Shown here piece by piece: positions 19,432 through 27,016 of a DNA stretch of 64,000 bases (the stretch's first letter is position 1; each line of letters starts with the position of its first letter). Made by a program: the position numbers and the translations under genes. The notes beneath the pieces are model-generated. The model worked only from the letters and a program-made list of their open reading frames with translations. It had not been told where the DNA came from and made no database searches. The stretch lies in NCBI GenBank assembly GCA_965247295.1, contig CBDFGQ010000003.1, positions 62,001-126,000 on the forward strand, in the 5' to 3' direction. The stretch comes from CBDFGQ01 sp965247295. GTDB taxonomy: Bacteria > Chloroflexota > Dehalococcoidia > Lucifugimonadales > JAGWBF01.

Positions 19432-20880
19432 CTACTCAGGCTTGCCCAGGACCATGTACCGGCCCTTCATAAATGGCCTGAACAAGACATACATCAGCCC
19501 CTCCTTGGTCTCCCAAATGGACATCAATGGTAACAGCTTGCTTCCCAACAGATATACGAGGGCCGCTCCCGCCAGCCCCCCCAGGATCATGAAGACGTCC
19601 CACACGTCGGGCATAACCGGAAGTAGCCATTCCGCAGGGTTACCGGCCGGATAGAAGTCGGCTATCGTATGCTCCCCCAGGTGCTCCTGGGGAACATTGA
19701 AGGCCGGTACGTAAAGCCGGACCATCATGAAGAACGCCCCGATCACCACCGACGCCCCCGCGATGGCGGGACCCACGATACTCCTGCGAATCCCGTTCCA
19801 TATGAGCATGGAAAGAGGTATCAGGAAGCTGAAGAAGAAATTAAGGAGGAAAGCCGTTCGATACGACTCGAACATCACCAGCTTGATGACGGCCTGCTCG
19901 GTGGGGTCCCGGCCATACCAGAAGGTCATGAACTCGGAGAACCAGAAGTATCCCCAGAGAAGGGTCAAACCCAGCAGGACCTTGCTGTATGACCAGAAGG
20001 TATCCACTCCCATGTACCGTCGAAAACCCCCCAGGGTGTACATCAGGAACAGGGTCACCAGAATGGTGCCCGAGGCGGCCTGGATACCCGTTAGGGCGTG
20101 GTACGGTGCGAAGATGGAGTCCTTCCAGCCCGGCACCAGACTGAGGGCAAAGTCCAGGGAAATCAGCGTGTGGACCAGCATCAGCAGCATGAAGTAGAAG
20201 GCACCCAGGACCCCCAGGGAGGCCTTTTGCAGTTTCCACTCCCTCTCGGAGCCCCGCCAACCCATGGACAACCTGGCCAGCAGGCGGGCGCGCCAGTGGT
20301 TCCCCCGAGCAGCCACCGCCGCCATATCTGGTCGCGCGGAGACCCAGAGTATCGCCAGCCCGCACAGCACCAGGAAAACCAGGGCCAAAGTGTCCCACCA
20401 GAGGGGAGCGCCGATGGGCACCTCGAACCAGACCGTCCGGCGGTCCTCGCCCACCGCAAGCTGTCCATCCCCGTTGAGGTCGATGGCGGGGAGCAGCAAC
20501 ATCAGCGGGATGAACCAAAGGAGGTTAAATACCCCCACCAGGGCGAACATCTCCGAAGCCCTGGAAAGGGGCCGTCTCCAGTGGCTCTTGGTCCAGCGAA
20601 AGGCCACCGCTGCCAGGGGAGCTGAACCTGCCGTTACGATCAGAAAGCCGAACATGGCGGCATAGTAGCCCCATTCAGGCCTGGCATCGTCCGAGAAGCC
20701 GTCCTTAGTTGCGCGGATGATGAAGCCGATTAGCCCCAACAGGAATAGCAGACTCAGGCCGCCCGCGGCAAGGAGGAACCGGCGGTCCAGAGAGTAGACC
20801 TTGTAGCTCACGTGCTCAGTGATACTCTGGGGCGTGAGCTCGGCATCCGCCACATCAGTATGGCCGTTGCCGCTATGCAT
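19432..20880 (-). CDS. actC: Alternative complex III NrfD-like membrane subunit ActC
   Basis: About 482 residues from the ATG at 20880 (MHSGNGHTDVADAELTPQ), which has a GAAGGTGAAGAGG site; an alternative ATG at 20898 would add six residues. Ten membrane segments are predicted. FRWTKSHWRRPLSRASEMFALVG and LFLMYTLGGFRRYMGVDTFWSYSKVLL are characteristic of ActC. This subunit carries the quinol site of ACIII. It overlaps the end of the FeS gene by a few bases, consistent with translational coupling. Confidence 0.92.
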   Translation of the reverse strand: MHSGNGHTDVADAELTPQSITEHVSYKVYSLDRRFLLAAGGLSLLFLLGLIGFIIRATKDGFSDDARPEWGYYAAMFGFLIVTAGSAPLAAVAFRWTKSHWRRPLSRASEMFALVGVFNLLWFIPLMLLLPAIDLNGDGQLAVGEDRRTVWFEVPIGAPLWWDTLALVFLVLCGLAILWVSARPDMAAVAARGNHWRARLLARLSMGWRGSEREWKLQKASLGVLGAFYFMLLMLVHTLISLDFALSLVPGWKDSIFAPYHALTGIQAASGTILVTLFLMYTLGGFRRYMGVDTFWSYSKVLLGLTLLWGYFWFSEFMTFWYGRDPTEQAVIKLVMFESYRTAFLLNFFFSFLIPLSMLIWNGIRRSIVGPAIAGASVVIGAFFMMVRLYVPAFNVPQEHLGEHTIADFYPAGNPAEWLLPVMPDVWDVFMILGGLAGAALVYLLGSKLLPLMSIWETKEGLMYVLFRPFMKGRYMVLGKPE

Positions 20881-21658
20881 GGGCCTCTTCACCTTCATGC
20901 CGGGGATCTATCTTCTTGAGGTAAATCACGTTGGGCTCGGTTCCCAGGTTCTCCAAAAGCCTGTAGTGGCGCGGGTCATCCCGCAGCTTGGATACCTGGC
21001 TCTCGGGGTTTTCCAGATCGCCGAAGAACAGGGTATTGGTGGGACAAGCCTGAACGCACGCGGGCATGAAGTTGCCCTCCGCCAAGGTCTTATCCGTAAG
21101 GGTGCCGCCGTCCTGACCCTCTACCTTGCGCTCGCCTCGCCGGATCCGCTGGACGCAGAAGGTACATTTCTCCATTATGCCCCTGCTGCGGACCGTGACG
21201 TCCGGGTTCAGCTGGTTCCGTAGCTGCGCCGGCCACACCGGCTCCCAGAAGTTGAAGAACCGCACCTGGTATGGGCAGTTGTTGGCACAATATCGAGTGC
21301 CCACGCAACGGTTGTAGACCTGGACGTTGAGGCCCTCATCGTTGTGGTAGGTGGCGAAAACCGGGCACACCGGCTCGCAGGGAGCGTTTTCGCAGTGCTG
21401 GCACAGAATGGGAATGAAGCGGGCCTTGACCTCGTGAAAGGGGGCCTCCTCCGGCTTGTCCCTGTATTCCTCCGGCACCTCCCAATACCGCTCGATGCGG
21501 ATCCACTCCATGGCCCTCCGCTGATGAAAACGGTCCTCGGTGTTCAGCGCGACGTTGTTCTCCGACTGGCAGGCCACGACACAGGCCTGGCAGCCGATGC
21601 ACTTGTCAATATCAACTACCATGCCCCACTTGTGCTTCTTACGCTGTGCCATCATCAT
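20873..21658 (-). CDS. actB2: Alternative complex III iron-sulfur subunit (ActB2, separate gene)
   Basis: 261 residues. Four cysteine groups are visible: CIGCQACVVAC near residue 20, CQHCENAPCEPVC near 90, CVGTRYCANNC near 118, and CTFC...CVQAC around 165-215. They fit three [4Fe-4S] and one [3Fe-4S] or four clusters, as in PsrB/NrfC proteins. In Chloroflexus this domain is fused to the C-terminus of ActB; here it is its own gene, 79 nt downstream of the molybdopterin-like part. It links the catalytic-like subunit and haem subunit to the membrane NrfD proteins. Confidence 0.9.
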   Translation of the reverse strand: MMMAQRKKHKWGMVVDIDKCIGCQACVVACQSENNVALNTEDRFHQRRAMEWIRIERYWEVPEEYRDKPEEAPFHEVKARFIPILCQHCENAPCEPVCPVFATYHNDEGLNVQVYNRCVGTRYCANNCPYQVRFFNFWEPVWPAQLRNQLNPDVTVRSRGIMEKCTFCVQRIRRGERKVEGQDGGTLTDKTLAEGNFMPACVQACPTNTLFFGDLENPESQVSKLRDDPRHYRLLENLGTEPNVIYLKKIDPRHEGEEAHA

Positions 21659-21737
21659 ACCTGCCTTTCATTCAGCTTACCGTCATCCCTTCCTCAGAAC
21701 GTCCCTCTCCGCGGGAGACAGGGCCGGGGTGAGGCCT

Positions 21738-24077
21738 CTAGCCCCGGGTCACCTGGACAACGTCCTCCTCCCTTGTACCTATTGGGAAGGCGGGCACGAT
21801 GCCCTCGAACTTGGAGACCCGGACGTTTTGCCCAGTGGGCTGGACCAGCACTCGATTCGCCCCCCAGGCCAGGGAACCCGTCCCTCCCTCAAACGTGGGG
21901 GCCAAAATTGAGATGAGGTTGGCACCTCGGCGCTTCCCCTCCCTGGTCGCGTACTGGACCCCTGGTGCGTGACCCTGACCCACTGGAATGCTCACCACGC
22001 CCGTAGGCACCGCGGGATGAGGGTACACTATCGCCTCCATACTCTCTTCCGACGACACCACGTTTACCACGTCTCCCTCTTTCAGCCCCATCTCTCTGGC
22101 CTCCCGGGCGTTGATCTCGATCCAGGTCTGCCAGGTGACCGACGTCAGGGGATCGGGGGCCGCCTGTAGCCAGGGGAGATGGGCTCCCCTGCCATCCAGC
22201 AGGGAGTTGGACAGGAAGGGTACCAGGTAAAATATCTTGCCTCCTTCAGTGCTCCTAGCCGGGGCACTGAAGGAGGGCATTGTCTCACCTTTTACCAGCT
22301 CTGCCAGGTTGGGCGGCGCCGGGGGCGATGCAGTGGATACCGCCTCCGTGTCCCACCAGCCGCCCTGCTGAAGAAGCTCGTTCCAGAAGGCCTCGAAGGT
22401 TGGCGCCTGTACAGAACCACGGCCAAGCTCGTGCAGCTTGCGTGCCCCCTGGCGCAAGAGGTCCCGGAATGTGTTGGGGAGGCCGTCCCGCAGCCCCAGG
22501 TCCTGGGAGAGAGTGAGCAGCAGGTCGGGAAAACTTCGGGGGTCGTACTCCGGAAGCGGGTTCACCACCGGCTGCTGCATCCCCACCACCTGGTAGCCGG
22601 GCCCGGGTTCGGGTATATCGTCGCCCCAGTCCTCCAGGTAGTGGCGCTCGGGAAGGACCAGGTCAGACATCTGGGCGGTGTCGTCCATGATGCTGGAGAA
22701 GCTCACCACGAAGGGGTCACCGGACATGAGGGCATCGCTAAAACCGGCCCTCTCGGGGAGGCCATGCACAAGATTGGCGCCCCGCACCATCAGGACCTTT
22801 ACCCGACCGCTGCCCAAGTCGTTGGCGACCCCCATCCACTGGGCCAGGGACGCGGAAGGGGAGGCGCCGGGTAAGTCCTCTATCGGTGGCGATGGATTGA
22901 AGACTACCCCTCCCTGTCCGGGTTTTCTACCCAGGGCGCCCGCCAGATAGTTGAGAGCGAGTACCGCCGTCAGGTTGAAAATACCGTTGGTATGAGCCCC
23001 CGCCTCACCACCGCCCACGGCCAGGCTGGGACGCAACGTGGCGAACTCCCTGGCCAACCTTCTGATGACTTCGTCCGCGGACTCGCCTCGAATGCTCTCG
23101 GGCATGCCGATGTAGTGGGGGTCATCCGGGCGAACCACTCTCTTCGGCAGGAACCCCTCCAGGGCCGGCGCACCCTCGCCCCCCGTCATGATCCGGGCGA
23201 CGGTGGGGTCGCCAAGCTCCTCATCTATGATGACGTAGGCCATGCTGAGGGCGAGAACGCCCTCGGTCCCAGGGATTATCGGAATCCACTGGTCGGCGTT
23301 GGCCGCGGTCATGGAGTACCTGGGGTCGACATGGACGAACGTGCCACGGACTTTACCATCAGCGACGCTACGGAACTGGCCGTATCCCCTTGCGTAGCGA
23401 ACCGGCGAGACCCAGGTAGAGAGGAGGTCGGCGCCGAAGGAGAGCAGGTACCGGCTGTTTTCGATGTCGAAGTCGGGCAGAGACTCCTGGCCGAACACAC
23501 TCTTTACGGCGGCCCGAAACACCCCCTGATCCATAGGCTCAAAGGCAAGATGCCGCCCGCCATACGCCTCCACGAAGCGGTTGACCACAATCGCCAGGTG
23601 CCCGCGCAGAGGCTCAGTCGCCAGCACCATAGCGTCGGTATCGTTGCTATCCCGAAGCCCTTCAAGGCGAACCTTTAGCATGTCCTGGGCAGCGCCCCAC
23701 CCGATGGGCTGAAACTGACCGGACCCCCGAGGAGTACCCGGCACCCGCATCATGGGACCCCCCAGCCGGTCCGGATGGTAAAGGGCCTGCAACCCACCCT
23801 CACACCGGGCGCTCTGTTTGCCCTGGTTCGTGGGATAGAGAGGGTTTCCCTGGACCTTCTTTGCCCGCCCCTCAAACACTCGTATGACAAGGCCCTCCGT
23901 CTCGGGGCACTGGCGACACAGGGTAGCGTACCAGTTGTCCAGGCCCGTGACCAGGTCCTCGGGCATGTCGAGAGGGCTCTGGCTGACCATCTCCCCCTCG
24001 CGGAAGATGTCGCATGCCACCGCCCCCAGGGCGGAGAGGCTGGCCCACTTAAGAAAGTCGCGCCGGCTCAGGTTCAT
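21738..24077 (-). CDS. actB1: Alternative complex III molybdopterin-oxidoreductase-like subunit (ActB1)
   Basis: 779 residues with a twin-arginine signal (NLSRRDFLKWASLSALGAVAC), so it is exported folded. A molybdopterin-oxidoreductase fold follows, with the remnant cluster region LCRQCPETEGLVIRVFEGRAKKVQGNP. The fold ends with the C-terminal dinucleotide-binding-like domain (WIEINAREAREMGLKEGDVV). ACIII ActB is known to lack the molybdenum cofactor, and nothing here argues otherwise. The FeS part is encoded separately just downstream. The gene starts 8 nt after actA. Confidence 0.92.
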   Translation of the reverse strand: MNLSRRDFLKWASLSALGAVACDIFREGEMVSQSPLDMPEDLVTGLDNWYATLCRQCPETEGLVIRVFEGRAKKVQGNPLYPTNQGKQSARCEGGLQALYHPDRLGGPMMRVPGTPRGSGQFQPIGWGAAQDMLKVRLEGLRDSNDTDAMVLATEPLRGHLAIVVNRFVEAYGGRHLAFEPMDQGVFRAAVKSVFGQESLPDFDIENSRYLLSFGADLLSTWVSPVRYARGYGQFRSVADGKVRGTFVHVDPRYSMTAANADQWIPIIPGTEGVLALSMAYVIIDEELGDPTVARIMTGGEGAPALEGFLPKRVVRPDDPHYIGMPESIRGESADEVIRRLAREFATLRPSLAVGGGEAGAHTNGIFNLTAVLALNYLAGALGRKPGQGGVVFNPSPPIEDLPGASPSASLAQWMGVANDLGSGRVKVLMVRGANLVHGLPERAGFSDALMSGDPFVVSFSSIMDDTAQMSDLVLPERHYLEDWGDDIPEPGPGYQVVGMQQPVVNPLPEYDPRSFPDLLLTLSQDLGLRDGLPNTFRDLLRQGARKLHELGRGSVQAPTFEAFWNELLQQGGWWDTEAVSTASPPAPPNLAELVKGETMPSFSAPARSTEGGKIFYLVPFLSNSLLDGRGAHLPWLQAAPDPLTSVTWQTWIEINAREAREMGLKEGDVVNVVSSEESMEAIVYPHPAVPTGVVSIPVGQGHAPGVQYATREGKRRGANLISILAPTFEGGTGSLAWGANRVLVQPTGQNVRVSKFEGIVPAFPIGTREEDVVQVTRG

Positions 24078-24084
24078 GGCACCT

Positions 24085-24765
24085 CTAGTAGTGGCAGGTC
24101 ACACAGTCGGTGGGGGCGTCATTGTCCCGATGGCAGTCGACGCAGTCGCCCATCTTCAGTGTGCGTGCCTGTTTTACCTTCTCCATGTCCCGTATCTTGC
24201 CGTGGCAGATGCTACAGGTGGCCTCTATTAGCTCGGCCTTCCGGGGTGGATCGGACAATGGTAGGCCATGCTTTCGGGCGTTCTTAACTGCCTGCGCTAT
24301 GCCGTCATCGCTTTGGGTGAAGTAACGGATGTGGGGTTCGTGGGCGAACTGAACGTGGTCTGGGAGCCTGTGCACCAGCTCCCAATCGATAGGATGGGCC
24401 GTGAGGGATGGGTCAAGCCGACCGGATGCGTCCAGGCCTGCGAAGGCCAGCAGCTTAGCAATCTCCGGGTTTTCCTCACCGGTAATGGTCTTGTGGCAAA
24501 GCAGACACTGCTGGACGGCGGGGAGGGTTGCGGCATCTCCCTTGGCCACGTTACGGTGGCAAAACTGGCAGTCGATTCCCGCGTCCCGAACGTGTACCGT
24601 ATGGGGGAACGCGATGGGCTGCTCCGGACCGCCGGCACCGAAGCCAAAGAGAGGGGTGAACCACCAGGCGCGGAGTATGAATGAAATCACGAGCACCGCA
24701 ACTATCGTCATTACCAGCCCGCCCAGGGCCAGCGACACCACCTTGAGGCTCGGTCTTATCGGCAT
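24085..24765 (-). CDS. actA: Alternative complex III pentahaem cytochrome c subunit ActA
   Basis: 226 residues. One N-terminal membrane anchor (about 10-32) precedes an extracytoplasmic domain with five CxxCH motifs: CQFCH, CLLCH, CSICH, CVDCH and CVTCH. Five haems match the ActA subunit. It conducts electrons from the FeS/quinol module to ActE. It is the second gene of the operon, 9 nt after the small membrane protein. Confidence 0.93.
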   Translation of the reverse strand: MPIRPSLKVVSLALGGLVMTIVAVLVISFILRAWWFTPLFGFGAGGPEQPIAFPHTVHVRDAGIDCQFCHRNVAKGDAATLPAVQQCLLCHKTITGEENPEIAKLLAFAGLDASGRLDPSLTAHPIDWELVHRLPDHVQFAHEPHIRYFTQSDDGIAQAVKNARKHGLPLSDPPRKAELIEATCSICHGKIRDMEKVKQARTLKMGDCVDCHRDNDAPTDCVTCHY

Positions 24766-24774
24766 TAAGTTGAA

Positions 24775-25074
24775 TTATATCCAGAATCTGTTGTAGAAGT
24801 TCTCGATGACGCGAGAGTTGTCCACCGTCCAGGTCATGAAGAGGGCAGCCAGGCCCACTAGCAACACCACGGCGCCATACATGGGCCTTCTCAGCTTGAG
24901 GAAATCCTTGGGAAGATGCCCGGAGGAGACCAAAGAAGGGATTATGGCGTGGGCCATAAGAAAGGTAAAGGCGAGGGCCACTATGGTGAAAAAGTACGCC
25001 CACAGCCAGTGCATCCAGGTACCAATTTCGCCCCAGTCTAAGGCGGTTATGGGCGTCGGGTCGGCTTCGGGCAT
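24775..25074 (-). CDS. Small two-helix membrane protein heading the ACIII operon
   Basis: 99 residues. There are two hydrophobic helices (about 24-48, LWAYFFTIVALAFTFLMAHAIIPSL, and 66-83), separated by a basic loop. I do not recognise a family. It is the first gene of the ACIII operon, directly behind a strong promoter and only 9 nt before actA. The position suggests a small structural or assembly subunit, possibly comparable to the unassigned ActG of Chloroflexus, but sequence alone does not prove this. Confidence 0.65.
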   Translation of the reverse strand: MPEADPTPITALDWGEIGTWMHWLWAYFFTIVALAFTFLMAHAIIPSLVSSGHLPKDFLKLRRPMYGAVVLLVGLAALFMTWTVDNSRVIENFYNRFWI

Positions 25075-25141
25075 AGGTTCTTACCTTATCGCGTCTATCG
25101 GCCGGGAGTATGAAAGGCGAGTCGGGTGCGGGGCCAAGTGA

Positions 25142-25170
25142 AAATTATCACGGATGAAAGTGGGTGTCAA
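25142..25170 (-). promoter_or_regulatory. Sigma-70-type promoter for the ACIII operon
   Basis: On the minus strand TTGACA (25170-25165), a 17-nt spacer, then TAATTT (25147-25142). The -35 is perfect and the -10 good. It lies 68-96 nt upstream of the first gene at 25074. Confidence 0.65.
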
Positions 25171-25188
25171 GTAGGAGTCATACCTGCC

Positions 25189-25217
25189 TTGACCGGGCTG
25201 TGACGCCAAAGTAGAAT
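25189..25217 (+). promoter_or_regulatory. Sigma-70-type promoter for the small Tat protein gene
   Basis: TTGACC (25189-25194), a 17-nt spacer and TAGAAT (25212-25217), about 80 nt before the ATG at 25298. It is divergent from and close to the ACIII promoter, so the two may share control. Confidence 0.55.
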
Positions 25218-25297
25218 ACTAACGCATCACGGGACGTTTGGGTCGCAACGGGTAGGGTCAACGGTGCCTGCGGTGTGATCCACGGCTGGAGGAGACC

Positions 25298-25522
25298 ATG
25301 GCGACGGACAGGGATGGCGGACAGCCTCAGGGCTACAGCAGACGGAGCTTCTTGGCCAAGTTAGCCCTCGGCCTGGCCGGGGTCGCCGGGGCAGGCTTCC
25401 TGCTGCGGCACACCCTTCTCACGCGAGAGAAGGGGCATGGTCATCCTTCTAGCGACCTGCCGGGGCCGGACTCCATCTTTCATCCCCGGCGGGACGTCCT
25501 GGAGCGCCACAGGAAGGCCTAG
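25298..25522 (+). CDS. Small twin-arginine signal protein
   Basis: 74 residues. Residues 13-18 form the Tat motif SRRSFL, followed by a hydrophobic helix (KLALGLAGVAGAGFLL) and a short hydrophilic tail with several His residues (HGHPSSDLPGP, FHPRRDVLERH). No mature domain is large enough to be an enzyme. Proteins built like this occur near respiratory oxidoreductase genes; the formate-dehydrogenase-region TAT targets are one example. A GGAGGAG site stands before the ATG. It faces the ACIII operon divergently, which suggests a respiratory link. Function is unknown. Confidence 0.7.
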   Translation: MATDRDGGQPQGYSRRSFLAKLALGLAGVAGAGFLLRHTLLTREKGHGHPSSDLPGPDSIFHPRRDVLERHRKA

Positions 25523-25570
25523 TCCCGCCTCGATAACCAGGCGCCTCACCTGGCCCCTGCCTCTACCCCA

Positions 25571-25933
25571 CTAGAAGGACACGACCCTATCGACCTCTGC
25601 CACCAGATTGGCGAAGTCAGCAGGGGTCATGAATCTGGCGTTCTTACCGACCAAGTCCTGGTCGGTTACCCCGCGCGCGCGGGCTCAACCCGCTCAAACG
25701 TGGATGGGAGTCCCGTTGGATATGGTGGTAGCCACGATCTCGCTCAGTGGAGGGAAGCCTACCGGGGTCATGGAGTCGACGATCTCGCCCTTCATCAGGA
25801 ATGTTGCGTCTATCAGGAAGGCCTATTACCGGTTCGTGTCCCGCCTCGCTTGCTCCGTTGGCCCCCACAAAGGCCAGACCGGCGCGAGTGGGGTCATCGG
25901 TCCCGTGGTCGTGTAATAAAGAATCCTAGCCAT
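25571..25933 (-). CDS. DsrE-like selenoprotein candidate with UxxU, containing two compensating frameshifts
   Basis: The ATG at 25933 gives MARILYYTTTG. The family then continues one frame over (TDDPTRAGLAFVGANGASEAGHEPVIGL), and from about 25826 returns to the original frame (DATFLMKGEIVDSMTPVGFPPLSEI...). The changes are a lost G in a G-run near 25895 and an extra C near 25826. The total of 363 nt is divisible by three, for about 120 residues. The C-terminal half contains TGA at 25696-25694 and at 25687-25685, in the context PIHV-U-AG-U-ARARGV. DsrE-family relatives have CxxC followed by ARG exactly there. After the UGAs the frame runs cleanly to TAG. The protein would be a small cytosolic sulfur/redox carrier. 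The shifts may be sequence errors or early decay. The gene lies 44 nt downstream of the ArsM-like gene, probably in one operon. Confidence 0.7.
25647..25665 (-). promoter_or_regulatory. SECIS-like hairpin in the dsrE-like gene
   Basis: On the minus strand CCGACCA-GGACT-TGGTCGG forms a perfect 7-bp stem with a 5-nt loop starting with GG. The loop begins 26 nt after the second UGA and 35 nt after the first, both within the 16-37 nt window described for bacterial SECIS elements. Confidence 0.65.
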
Positions 25934-25977
25934 AGAATTTCTCCTTATCTGTCTCCGAGTCCTTTGTGTCTCTGTGG

Positions 25978-26757
25978 CTAACCGTACGGCTTGTCAGCTC
26001 TTATTGTCGCCCCCACGGTCCCAAAGGCCTTGGCGCGCTCCTGCCCAGCCGCGCCACGAAACACGTCCACCGCGGCGACCAGCTCGGCACCTACAAAGCC
26101 TACGCCGCCCAGCAGGTCCAGGTACTCTCCAGCCTGGAGAGCCCCGCCTATTCAATCGGTCCACAAATCTATAACCCCTCGGGCGCTGTCGGGCACGGCA
26201 ACCCTGACCACGATGTCCGCAAGATAGAGGCGCCCGCCCGGCTTCATAATCCTGAAGATCTCCCTCAGCGCCGCCTCCTTTTGGGGCACCAGGTTGATCA
26301 CCCCGTTGCTGATAACCACGTCGGCGTACGCGTCGGGAACGGGAAGCTTCTCCACCAGGCCCTCGCGAAAGCTGACGTTGGCCGCCCCCATCCGCTCGGC
26401 GTTATCCCGCGCCTTCTGAAGCATCTCCGGCGTCATATCCACGCCGACGACGCTGCCGGTGTCTCCCACCATCCGTCCGGCGATCAGGTTGTCGAATCCG
26501 GCTCCGGACCCCACGTCCACTACCACGTCGCCCGGCCGGAATTCACCCAGGGAAAAGGGATTGCCCACACCGGCGAAGGACTCTACACACTCCTCGAGCA
26601 GCTCGTCCAGCATCTCCCCCGGGTATCTAAGGCGCTCGGCCAGGGGGCGGCCCGTATGGAAGTGGTACCGCTTTGTGGGAGTCTGGGAGACTTCCGCGTA
26701 CTTGGCCCGCACCTCGCAATGTAGCGCCTCTACATCTACAGGAACCTGAATCGCCAT
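25978..26757 (-). CDS. ArsM-like SAM methyltransferase, selenoprotein candidate (Sec202)
   Basis: Reading TGA at 26154-26152 as selenocysteine gives one frame of 259 residues, MAIQVPVDVEAL to the TAG at 25978. The Rossmann methyltransferase core is clear: VVDVGSGAGFDNLIAG (motif I), VGVDMTPEMLQKA, VISNGVINLVPQKEAAL and IMKPGGRLYLADIV. The UGA falls in DLWTD-U-IGGAL; arsenite methyltransferase relatives have Cys in this W-x-x-C-I-x-G-A block. Some 57 further family-like residues follow (EYLDLLGGVGFVGAEL...VDVFRGA). Canonical ArsM also has Cys in SNCVINL, which is Gly here, so arsenic as substrate is uncertain. Translation stopping at the UGA would lose the conserved tail. It has its own promoter and an operator-like repeat upstream. 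Confidence 0.85.
26125..26141 (-). promoter_or_regulatory. SECIS-like hairpin in the ArsM-like gene
   Basis: On the minus strand CTCTCC-AGGCT-GGAGAG forms a 6-bp stem (7 bp if A-T closes the loop) with G residues in the loop. The loop begins 16 nt after the UGA at 26154-26152. Confidence 0.65.
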
Positions 26758-26806
26758 GGCCCGCCCTCCTATGAACGAGAAATTGCATCCTGCACCAGAT
26801 ACGGGC

Positions 26807-26835
26807 AGCCTACATTAGCGTGACTATAAAGTCAA
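26807..26835 (-). promoter_or_regulatory. Promoter of the arsM-dsrE selenoprotein operon
   Basis: Minus-strand TTGACT (26835-26830), a 17-nt spacer and TAGGCT (26812-26807), about 50-80 nt upstream of the ATG at 26757. The -35 overlaps one copy of the ACTATAAAGT repeat. Confidence 0.5.
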
Positions 26836-26864
26836 TTGGCCATTCTTAATGCGTACTATAAAGT
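26823..26864. promoter_or_regulatory. Two ACTATAAAGT boxes, possible operator
   Basis: ACTATAAAGT occurs at 26823-26832 and again at 26855-26864, 32 bp apart (three helical turns). Each copy is a near-palindrome. The first overlaps the -35 of the arsM-like promoter and the second lies upstream, as expected for a cooperatively bound repressor or activator. The regulator is not in the window. Confidence 0.4.
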
Positions 26865-27016
26865 TTACTATATAGGAGGAGTCCTGCCGTGGGCGTCGTA
26901 CGTTCTCGGCCATGCATGTGGACCAGAGCCACAGAGATCGTCGGGTAAACGCAGGGCGCCTGTGTGGCCCTGCCTAACCAGTCCCTGAAGGCTGCAGCGG
27001 CCGTAGGCTTCAGCCC

